This document shows, piece by piece, positions 7,652 through 14,169 of a stretch of DNA of 22,151 nucleotides. Origin of the DNA: DATAXI01 sp036266845 (GTDB lineage: Bacteria > Verrucomicrobiota > Verrucomicrobiia > Chthoniobacterales > Chthoniobacteraceae). The position numbers and the translations under genes were made by a program. The DNA lies in assembly GCA_036266845.1 (NCBI GenBank), contig DATAXI010000127.1, positions 1 through 22,151 on the forward strand, written 5' to 3'. The number at the start of each line of letters is the position of its first letter. Position 1 is the first letter of the stretch. Below the pieces are notes generated by a model. It was given only the letters and a program-made list of their open reading frames with translations. It did no database searches and was not told the DNA's origin.

Positions 7652-8290
7652 TTGAACTCCATCATCCAGTTACGGCAACTCCTGGCCGAGCGTTTTCCCG
7701 CCGCCGCCCCCCGCCACGGCCTCTTTTTCCCCACCGGCGTCGCCCCGCTGGATGCCGTGCTGGGCGGCGGTCTCTGGAAGGGGACGCTCACGGAGTTGAG
7801 CACCGATGGGGCGGGTTGTCTGACGGTGCTCAATGCCGTCATCTGCGCCTGCGCGGCGGAGCGGCGGCCGGTGGCGATCATCGATGGGGGGGATGGCTTT
7901 GACCCGCAGCCCCTGGATGCGGAGACGCTGGCGCACCTGCTCTGGGTGCGCTGCCGCACGCTGGCGCAATTTTTGAAAGCCGCCGATCTCGTCCTGCGCG
8001 ACGGCAATCTGCCAATCGTGCTGCTGGACCTGCGCGGCAGCGCGCGGGGCGAGCTGAAACGCATCCCGGGCGCCACGTGGTATCGCCTCCAGCGCATTGT
8101 GGCCCAGAGCGCCGTGGCCTGCCTCATCACCACGCCATGGTTCATGGTCAGCAGCGCGCATTACCGGGTGCGAATGGAGGGAGCTTTCCGCACCCATTCC
8201 CTGGATATGCCGGTGGAGACTCTTTTCGCGCAAATGGATTTCCAACTCGTCCGCCGGCATGGGCTGACCGGCACGGCAGCCGCGCCGTAA
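7652..8290 (+). CDS. imuA: ImuA-like RecA-fold protein of the SOS mutagenesis cassette
   Basis: This 212-residue protein is the first main gene of the damage-inducible translesion cassette. The RecA/SulA-like start, GLFFPTGVAPLDAVLGGGLWKGTLTEL (about 23-49), is family-typical. The following P-loop position (LSTDGAGCLT, 49-58) lacks the GK[ST] of an active Walker A, and a later hydrophobic strand, LPIVLLDLRG, matches Walker B. ImuA proteins are known as RecA-like accessory factors acting with ImuB and DnaE2. The start is TTG at 7652: an in-frame TAG at 7637-7639 blocks extension and no ATG or GTG lies nearby. It is preceded by the LexA box and followed by imuB after 24 bases. Confidence 0.87.
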   Translation: MNSIIQLRQLLAERFPAAAPRHGLFFPTGVAPLDAVLGGGLWKGTLTELSTDGAGCLTVLNAVICACAAERRPVAIIDGGDGFDPQPLDAETLAHLLWVRCRTLAQFLKAADLVLRDGNLPIVLLDLRGSARGELKRIPGATWYRLQRIVAQSAVACLITTPWFMVSSAHYRVRMEGAFRTHSLDMPVETLFAQMDFQLVRRHGLTGTAAAP

Positions 8291-8314
8291 ACCTTTCCCC
8301 TTCATAATTCAAAA

Positions 8315-9775
8315 ATGTACTGCGCGATCGTTATTCCCGGTTTTCATCTCCAGGCCTCGCTCCGTTACGAGCCCGGCCTGCGGGAGCGCGCGGTGGTCAT
8401 CGTGGATGAAGGGGGGAAGCCGCCGCGCATCGAGCAATTGACCCGCGCGGCGCGGCGCGCCGGCATCCGCGCGGGGATGACCTCCACGCAAGGCCTCGCG
8501 CGCTGCCCGGAGCTGCTGGTGCGCTACCGCTCGCCGGAGCATGAGCGGATGGCGGGCGATGCGCTGCTGCAATGCGCCGCGTGCGTCTCGCCGGGCATCG
8601 AGGCGACTGGCGAGGGGGTGGGCACGCTCGATCTCAAAGGGCTGCCGCCGGCGGCGCACCGGCAGGCGGCGGAGGGGCTCATCCGCCAGCTTGGGCGGCA
8701 GGAGATGGTGGCCAAGGCCGGCATCGCCGCCACGCCCGGCCTGGCGCTGCTGGCGGCGCGCAATGCGCGGCCCATCCTGCACCTGATGCGGCCTGCGGAT
8801 TTACACGAGCTGCCCGTCTCCGCGCTTGCGCCGGGGCCGGAGCTGGCGGGGACGCTGCGGCGGCTGGGCATCCGGCGGCTGCGGGAGTTTTGCGATCTGC
8901 CGCCGGAGGGGATCGCGGCGCGCTTTGGCGAGGAAGGGGTGGCGCAATGGCGCTGCGTGATGGGGAAAAGCACGCGGTTGCTGCGGCTGGTGACGCCGCC
9001 GGAGACCTACGAGGAGGCGACCGACTTCGAGAACGACATCGAGCTGCTGGAGCCGCTGCTCTTCATGCTGCGGCGATTTATCGAGCGCATCGCGGACCGG
9101 CTGGCCGCGGCCTACCTGGCAGTGGCGGCGCTGGAGTTGCGCATCGGGTTTGCGGCAGGGGCGGATTACGCCCGGGCCTTCCCGGTCCCATCGCCCACGC
9201 GCGATGTGGAGACGCTCTTCCGCATGCTTTTTACGCATCTGGAGAGTTTCCAGAGCCCGCACCCCATCCGGTCGCTGCACCTGGCGGCGCGTCCGTGCAA
9301 GGCGGTGAAGGAGCAACTGGGCCTCTTCGAGACAACGCTGCGCGATCCCAACCAATTCCACCAGACACTGGCCCGGCTCTCCGCGCTGGTGGGCGCGGAT
9401 CGCGCCGGCGTGCCGGTGCGGGATAACACCTTTCGCCCGGATGCCTTCCGGCTGGAGCCGCCGGCCTTCCATGCCGCCGCGCCACCCGGCCAGGCGCGCA
9501 AGGGCAGCGGCGGGGCGCGCGGGCTGGCGCTGCGCCGCTTCCGTCCGCCGCGTCCGGCGCACGTCTTCACGGCAGAGCAGCGCCCGGTGTCGCTGAGCAT
9601 GGAGGCTTTCAGCGCGCCGTTGGGGGAATCAAGCGGGCCATGGCTCACCTCCGGCGAGTGGTGGGACGGGCAGGCATGGGAGCGCGCGGAGTGGGAGGTG
9701 GAATCCGCCGATGGCCGGCTCTACCGGCTCTCGCAGCAGGATGGTCGCTGGTACATCGAGGGCATTTATGACTAG
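8315..9775 (+). CDS. imuB: ImuB, inactive Y-family polymerase adaptor for translesion synthesis
   Basis: This 486-residue protein has Y-family polymerase architecture but lacks the metal-binding carboxylates. The first Asp position reads IVIPGFHLQ (Pro8), and the SIDE-type motif is replaced by TGEGVGTLDL (98-107). This fits ImuB, a non-catalytic scaffold that brings DnaE2 to the replication clamp. A clear beta-clamp-binding motif, QLGLF, lies at 334-338. The C-terminal part (about 395-486) is Arg/Pro-rich and ends in the RLYRLSQQDGRWYIEGIYD segment typical of ImuB. The ATG at 8315 follows an A-rich leader. The stop lies inside a 20-bp duplication that also contains the dnaE2 start. Confidence 0.93.
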   Translation: MYCAIVIPGFHLQASLRYEPGLRERAVVIVDEGGKPPRIEQLTRAARRAGIRAGMTSTQGLARCPELLVRYRSPEHERMAGDALLQCAACVSPGIEATGEGVGTLDLKGLPPAAHRQAAEGLIRQLGRQEMVAKAGIAATPGLALLAARNARPILHLMRPADLHELPVSALAPGPELAGTLRRLGIRRLREFCDLPPEGIAARFGEEGVAQWRCVMGKSTRLLRLVTPPETYEEATDFENDIELLEPLLFMLRRFIERIADRLAAAYLAVAALELRIGFAAGADYARAFPVPSPTRDVETLFRMLFTHLESFQSPHPIRSLHLAARPCKAVKEQLGLFETTLRDPNQFHQTLARLSALVGADRAGVPVRDNTFRPDAFRLEPPAFHAAAPPGQARKGSGGARGLALRRFRPPRPAHVFTAEQRPVSLSMEAFSAPLGESSGPWLTSGEWWDGQAWERAEWEVESADGRLYRLSQQDGRWYIEGIYD

Positions 9776-9806
9776 CGCCGGCTATTTATGAATAGCACCG
9801 GCTATT
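9764..9806 (+). repeat. 20-bp tandem duplication of the dnaE2 start region
   Basis: ATTTATGACTAGCGCCGGCT (9764-9783) is followed directly by ATTTATGAATAGCACCGGCT (9784-9803), which differs at two positions; a further ATT (9804-9806) matches the start of a third unit. The first copy spans the imuB stop (TAG 9773-9775) and contains an ATG at 9768 that yields a seven-codon ORF (MTSAGYL). The TGA of that ORF (9789-9791) overlaps the dnaE2 ATG in the second copy (MNSTGY). Because 20 is not a multiple of three, only the second ATG is in frame with dnaE2. Confidence 0.9.
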
Positions 9807-12800
9807 GCGAGCTGCACGCGCGCAGCGCCTGCAATTTCCTCCGCGGCGCCTCCACCCCCGAGCACCTGGCCGAGGCCGCCGCGATGCTCGGTATTCCCGC
9901 CGTCGCCGTGCATGATCGCGACGGCGTCTACGGCGCGCCCCGTTTTCACGCGCGTGCGCGGGAGCTGGGCGTGCGGCCCATCATCGGCTGCGAGTTGACG
10001 CTGGAGGATGGCGGCATCCTGCCGGTCATCGTCCTCACCCGCGGGGGTTACCAGAACCTTTGCAAGCTGATCACGGTGGGAAAACTGCGCGGTACCAAGA
10101 CGGAGTGCTCCGTCACATGGGCGGAGCTGGCGCGGCACACGGAGGGGCTGGCCGCATTGACCGGCGATGAAGAGGGGCATCTGCGCCGGCTCCTCGCGGG
10201 AGAGGATGCCGGCGCGCCGCCCGCCTTTTTGCGAAAGCTCGCGGGCATCTTCGGGCGCGGGAATGTCTATCTCGAAATCCAGCGCCATTTCCTGCGCGGC
10301 GAGAGGGTGTACAATCGCCGCCTCATCGCCCTGGCCGCGCAGACCGGCCTGCCGCTGCTGGCCACCAATGGCGTCTGTTACGCGGCGCCGCAGGGCCGGC
10401 AGGTGCTGGATGTCTTTACCTGCATCCGCCATCACACAAGCCTGGACCTTGCGGGCACGCTGCTCAGTCCCAATGACCAGCGCCATCTCAAGGATGCCGC
10501 AGCCATGGAAGCACTCTTTGCGGATGTTCCAGAGGCCGTCTCCAATACCCTGCTGCTTGCCGCGCGGGTGGAGTTTTCGCTGGAAAACCTGGGCTATCAC
10601 TTCCCCACTTATCGCGGCATGGATGCGGCGGCGATGGCCGCGATGTTGCGCGAGCAGACTTACGCCGGAGCGCGAAACCGCTTTTCCGCGCTCGATCAAA
10701 AAGTGCGCGCGCAACTCGAGCATGAGCTGGACTTGATCATCCGGCTCGGCATCGCCGGTTACTTCCTCATCGTCTGGGACATCGTCCGGTATTGCCATGA
10801 GCACCACATCATGGTGCAGGGCCGGGGCAGCGCGGCCAATAGCGCGGTCTGTTTCAGCCTCGGCATCACTTACTGCGATCCGCTGAAGTACCGGCTGCTC
10901 TTCGAGCGTTTCCTTACGGAAAATCGCAAGGGAGCGTGGCCGGACATCGATCTCGACCTGCCCAGCGGCGACAAGCGGGAGCAGGTGATCCAGGAGGTGT
11001 ACAAGCGCTACGGGCGCACCGGCGCGGCGATGACGGCCAATGTCATCACTTACCGCGGACGCAGCGCCATGCGGGAGGTGGGCAAGGCGCTCGGCCTCTC
11101 GCCGGATGTCATGGACCGCTTCTCCGATCTGTATGCGAACGGCGATTTTCCCCACACCATCGGCCTTGAGGATCAGCTTGGTATGGCCGGCGTCGCGGCC
11201 ACGCATCCGCGCTGGCGGGCGGTGTGCGGCTTGTTCCAGGCCATCTACGGGCTGCCGCGCCACCTGGGGCAGCACTCCGGCGGCATGATCATCTTCGAGG
11301 GCCGGCTGGACAGCATCGTGCCGCTGGAGAATGCCAGCATGCCCGGGCGCGTGGTCGCGCAATGGGACAAGGACGATTGCGAGGACCTCGGCATCATCAA
11401 GGTCGATTTCCTCGGGCTCGGCATGATGGCGGTCATCCAGGATACGGTGGAGCTTTCCGCGCGCCGCGGGCGTCCGGTTGATCTCGCGCAATTGCCGGAG
11501 AAAGATCCCGCCACGTTCGAGATGATCCGCGCGGCGGACACCATCGGCGTATTCCAGATCGAGAGCCGCGCGCAGATGGCCACGCTGCCGCGCATGAAAC
11601 CGGAGAGCTTCTACGATCTCGTCATCGAGGTGGCCATCATCCGCCCCGGCCCCATCCAGGGCAATCTGACGCACCCCTATCTCAGGCGCCGCCGGGGCGA
11701 GGAGCCGGTCACTTACTATCATCCGGATGTAATGGAAGTGCTCGAGCGCACGCTCGGCGTCCCGCTTTTCCAGGAGCAGATGCTGAAGATCGCGATGGTG
11801 CTCGCAGATTTTACCGGCGCGGAGGCGGATGAATTGCGGCGCGCGCTCGGCTTTCACCGCAGCGAGGAGAAAATGGCGCGGGTGCAGGTAAAGCTGCGCT
11901 CCGCGCTGGCGCGCAAGGGGCACAAGCCGGAGGTCATCGAGCAGGTTGTCGCGGCCGTCACGTCATTCGCGCTCTATGGCTTCCCGGAGTCGCACGCCAT
12001 CAGCTTCGCGCACCTGGCCTACGGCAGCGCGTATCTCAAGGCGCACCGCGCGCCGGAGTTCTACGCCAGCCTGCTGAATAATCAGCCCATGGGCTTTTAC
12101 TCCGGAGCCACGCTCATCATGGATGCGAAACGGCGCGGCATAAAGTTTCATTCCGTCGATATCGTCCACTCGGGGTGGCTCTGCGCGGTAAACCCGGACG
12201 ATAGCATCCGGCTCGGGTTTTGCGTGGTGGAGGGGTTCTCCGCCGGGCCGGCCGGGCAACTGCTTGAGGAGAGGGCCCGCACGCCGTTTCACTCACTGCC
12301 GGACTTGCGCCGCCGCGTGCCGCTGAGCATGCGGGTGCTGCGGACCCTGGCGGGCATCGGCGCGCTGGAGAGCCTTGAGCCCGGGCGCCGGCAGGCGCTC
12401 TGGAACGTGCTGGAAAGCCATGATACGGACGATCTTTTCCAGGCGCCCGCGGAGGCGCCCGCATTCCCCGCCATGACTGCCGGTGAGGAATTGGAGGCCG
12501 ACTACGAAGGGATGCGCCTCTCGGTGGCGCGGCACGGCATGGAGTTGGTGCGTCCGGAACTGGAGGGCGTGTTGCGCGCCGCGGATCTCCCCGCGCGGCA
12601 AAATGGCGAATATGTCACCGTAGCCGGCGCGGTCATTTGCCGGCAGCGGCCCGGCACGGCCAAGGGATTCGTGTTTGTGAGCCTCGAGGATGAAACCGGC
12701 ATCTCGAATGCGGTGGTCGAGCCGCGCTTTTTCGAGCGGCATCGCCGGCTCATCACCGGCGAGCCGTTCCTGATGATCTCCGGACGCCTGCAAAACGTGG

Positions 12801-12886
12801 AGGGCGTCATCCACATTCGCGCCGCGCACATCGAGCCCCTGGAAACCGGCAACCGATGCAGCGCGGATTCGCACGATTTCAGGTAA
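9788..12886 (+). CDS. dnaE2: Error-prone DNA polymerase III alpha subunit DnaE2 (ImuC)
   Basis: This 1032-residue polymerase performs damage-induced mutagenic synthesis together with ImuA and ImuB. A PHP domain lies at the N-terminus (YCELHARSACNFLRGAS onward, about 6-250). The C-family palm carries the catalytic pair in PDIDLD (Asp386, Asp388). Fingers and a helix-hairpin-helix region follow (LRTLAGIGALESL). An OB-fold sits near the end (VTVAGAVICRQRPGTAKGF onward), and the protein closes with SHDFR, close to the usual DnaE2 terminus. Length and domain order fit DnaE2 rather than replicative DnaE1. It is the third main gene of the cassette and starts inside the tandem duplication. No Shine-Dalgarno site is evident, so translation is probably coupled to imuB or the mini-ORF. 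Confidence 0.96.
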   Translation: MNSTGYCELHARSACNFLRGASTPEHLAEAAAMLGIPAVAVHDRDGVYGAPRFHARARELGVRPIIGCELTLEDGGILPVIVLTRGGYQNLCKLITVGKLRGTKTECSVTWAELARHTEGLAALTGDEEGHLRRLLAGEDAGAPPAFLRKLAGIFGRGNVYLEIQRHFLRGERVYNRRLIALAAQTGLPLLATNGVCYAAPQGRQVLDVFTCIRHHTSLDLAGTLLSPNDQRHLKDAAAMEALFADVPEAVSNTLLLAARVEFSLENLGYHFPTYRGMDAAAMAAMLREQTYAGARNRFSALDQKVRAQLEHELDLIIRLGIAGYFLIVWDIVRYCHEHHIMVQGRGSAANSAVCFSLGITYCDPLKYRLLFERFLTENRKGAWPDIDLDLPSGDKREQVIQEVYKRYGRTGAAMTANVITYRGRSAMREVGKALGLSPDVMDRFSDLYANGDFPHTIGLEDQLGMAGVAATHPRWRAVCGLFQAIYGLPRHLGQHSGGMIIFEGRLDSIVPLENASMPGRVVAQWDKDDCEDLGIIKVDFLGLGMMAVIQDTVELSARRGRPVDLAQLPEKDPATFEMIRAADTIGVFQIESRAQMATLPRMKPESFYDLVIEVAIIRPGPIQGNLTHPYLRRRRGEEPVTYYHPDVMEVLERTLGVPLFQEQMLKIAMVLADFTGAEADELRRALGFHRSEEKMARVQVKLRSALARKGHKPEVIEQVVAAVTSFALYGFPESHAISFAHLAYGSAYLKAHRAPEFYASLLNNQPMGFYSGATLIMDAKRRGIKFHSVDIVHSGWLCAVNPDDSIRLGFCVVEGFSAGPAGQLLEERARTPFHSLPDLRRRVPLSMRVLRTLAGIGALESLEPGRRQALWNVLESHDTDDLFQAPAEAPAFPAMTAGEELEADYEGMRLSVARHGMELVRPELEGVLRAADLPARQNGEYVTVAGAVICRQRPGTAKGFVFVSLEDETGISNAVVEPRFFERHRRLITGEPFLMISGRLQNVEGVIHIRAAHIEPLETGNRCSADSHDFR

Positions 12887-12913
12887 GCCAAAAAATGAAC
12901 GGCTCTGCGACCC

Positions 12914-12932
12914 CGCCGGGATCGTCCCGGCG
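12914..12932. terminator. Hairpin between convergent dnaE2 and the PEP-CTERM gene
   Basis: CGCCGGGA (12914-12921), loop TCG, TCCCGGCG (12925-12932): a perfect 8-bp GC-rich stem in the 48-base gap between two converging genes. It could serve both transcripts. Neither side has an immediate U-tract: the minus-strand read-out reaches a T6 run only about 20 bases later, and the plus side is just moderately T-rich. Termination strength is therefore uncertain. Confidence 0.5.
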
Positions 12933-12934
12933 AT

Positions 12935-13717
12935 TCAAGTTTGCGCCTTTGGCCGCCTGGCGCGGCGGAGACAGACGAGAAGGATCGCGCCGCCTGCCCA
13001 CAGTCCCGCCGTGGCCGGCTCGGGCACGCTTTCCACGCGGCTTATTGCGTCGATGTAGCCATACCCGCCGGAGCCTTCGATCTTGACGTAGGAGATGGAG
13101 GAAAGATCCACCGCATCCCCATTGGTATCCTCGGCCCAGCCGATGGAATACGACGCGCCGCCCGCGGAGTCGCCATACATCGTAGCGGCCTGCGCGGCGC
13201 TGACCCCCACAAAACTGGATAGAGTTAACGAAGGATTCACCGGCAGCGCGGGATTGCCGGAGCCATTGGTGGGCAAATCACTATCCGCGCCAAAAGAGGC
13301 GTTCAACTCATAGTAAGTGATGTTATCCTGACTTACCCACACGGTAAGTCCGGCGTGGTCATAAATCCCGCTGATGCCATTACTCCCGTTCACAAAGAAA
13401 TCATTGCCGAAGATGGTGAAATCCAATCCGTCGGCGTGATCCGTGGGATCGTTCGCGATGGGGGTATCAAACTCCAGGGTAAGTTCCCCGCCATTGCCGA
13501 TGCCGACAATCTGGCTGGTGGAATAAGCGGGCGCGGTGATGGTGGCGCCCGTATCGGGAGCGCCGAGCGCGGCGCCGCTATCCTCATAGGAGGCGCTGAT
13601 CCCGGTGCCGGGGGTGTAACTGACGACGGTGTCCGCGTACGGGTCTTGCGCACGCGACGGTACTGCTGCTGCGGCCAGGCAAATGCCTGCGAGGCCGCAT
13701 ATCACTGCTGTTTTCAA
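12935..13717 (-). CDS. PEP-CTERM surface protein under cobalamin riboswitch control
   Basis: This 260-residue exported protein has an N-terminal signal peptide (hydrophobic about 4-18, likely cut after SRA near residue 23). Next comes a beta-rich Gly/Asn/Asp-rich domain, with blocks GNGGELTLEFDTPI, DGLDFTIFGNDFF and LTVWVSQDNITYYEL. At the C-terminus is a sorting signal: VPEP at 231-234, a hydrophobic helix, then RRARR. That tripartite tail is the exosortase recognition signal. The start is TTG at 13717, supported by GGAG seven bases upstream; no in-frame ATG is better placed. The leader carries a complete cobalamin riboswitch. The domain recalls surface proteins I remember from Bacteroidetes B12 loci, but I cannot verify homology. 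No transporter or cobalamin gene is adjacent. Confidence 0.88.
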   Translation of the reverse strand: MKTAVICGLAGICLAAAAVPSRAQDPYADTVVSYTPGTGISASYEDSGAALGAPDTGATITAPAYSTSQIVGIGNGGELTLEFDTPIANDPTDHADGLDFTIFGNDFFVNGSNGISGIYDHAGLTVWVSQDNITYYELNASFGADSDLPTNGSGNPALPVNPSLTLSSFVGVSAAQAATMYGDSAGGASYSIGWAEDTNGDAVDLSSISYVKIEGSGGYGYIDAISRVESVPEPATAGLWAGGAILLVCLRRARRPKAQT

Positions 13718-13724
13718 TGGATGG

Positions 13725-13755
13725 CTCCAGTTATTCGAGAGAGATCGAAATGGAG
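13725..13755 (-). promoter_or_regulatory. Hairpin hiding the ribosome-binding site of the PEP-CTERM gene
   Basis: Read on the minus strand, CTCCA (13755-13751) pairs with TGGAG (13729-13725), which contains the GGAG Shine-Dalgarno site. Inside, TTCGA pairs with TCGAA around a TCTCTC loop. The fold would block ribosome binding, so the riboswitch probably acts on translation. Folded by hand without energies. Confidence 0.5.
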
Positions 13756-13785
13756 TGCTGCCGCACGAGTTTCGGACCCCTCATT

Positions 13786-13840
13786 CTTCTTTTTTTGCGA
13801 AGAAGTTTTCTCGCGCCGGTCCGCACACGCGGCGGCGCGA
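13786..13840 (-). promoter_or_regulatory. Riboswitch downstream hairpins (platform stem and putative P13)
   Basis: Just after the aptamer, TCGCGCCG (13840-13833) pairs with CGGCGCGA (13818-13811), with an inner CCGC/GCGG stem, giving a very stable hairpin without a following U-tract. Next is a 6-bp stem, CTTCTT/AAGAAG (13805-13800 with 13791-13786), whose loop begins CGCAA. That loop is complementary to UUGCG in the P5 loop of the aptamer (13985-13981), as expected for the L5-L13 kissing contact of cobalamin riboswitches. Pairing was worked out by eye. Confidence 0.5.
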
Positions 13841-13845
13841 ATGAG

Positions 13846-14025
13846 AGCAGTCCGGGCAAATATTCTGACTCCTGGCTTCCGGGGCTTCAGGGTTAAATTG
13901 AAGCCCGCACCTTGTCTCCGCCTTCGCCGCGTATTGATACTCCGCGACTGGCATTGGAGGCTTGTATCCAGATACAGCAGCGCAACTGTTCCCGATTCTC
14001 ACGGGATTCCTCGCGCCGGCCTGCT
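13846..14025 (-). ncRNA. Cobalamin (B12) riboswitch aptamer
   Basis: Minus-strand landmarks, in order: a 5' P1 strand AGCAG-g-CCGG; GGAATCCCGTGAGAATCGGG, where CCCG pairs with CGGG; P5 ACAG/CTGT around loop TTGCGCTG; AAGCCTCCAATGCCA, matching the AAGCCcgaAUGCCA core; a GCGAAGG segment; an 8-bp hairpin GGGCTTCA/TGAAGCCC; and the B12 box AGTCAGAATATTTGCCC (13870-13854). A 3' P1 strand CCGG-a-CTGCT closes it. These are the conserved parts of the adenosylcobalamin/cobalamin riboswitch family. It lies on the same strand as, and upstream of, the PEP-CTERM gene, so high B12 should lower that gene's expression. Confidence 0.9.
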
Positions 14026-14062
14026 GACGTGACTAATTTAAACTCGCAAAGAACTGGCGGGG

Positions 14063-14091
14063 TTTGTACGGGCGCGGGAAAGCAGGCGCAA
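14063..14091 (-). promoter_or_regulatory. Candidate promoter for the riboswitch transcript
   Basis: On the minus strand TTGCGC (14091-14086), a 17-base spacer and TACAAA (14068-14063) lie about 40 bases before the aptamer. The match to consensus is modest. The position is right for a leader that contains the whole aptamer. Not scored against alternatives. Confidence 0.3.
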
Positions 14092-14169
14092 GGAAAATAT
14101 TTATCAAATCCGGGCCGTCCATTTTGCCTCGTTCGTCCGAAACTCAAGCACGGCTTACACTTATCTTTA

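Noticed and set aside
9782..11923. Minus-strand frame of 713 codons opposite dnaE2
   Set aside because: Composition shadow; dnaE2 motifs on the plus strand explain the region fully.
13786..13805. T-run beside a hairpin, read on the plus strand as an intrinsic terminator
   Set aside because: The T-run forms the loop and one arm, not a tail, and no plus-strand gene ends there; on the minus strand it fits P13 of the riboswitch.
13912..14169. N-terminal extension of the GH15 gene by 86 codons
   Set aside because: This stretch is the riboswitch region and its promoter on the other strand; the GH15 family begins at YQPIANYG just after the ATG at 14170.
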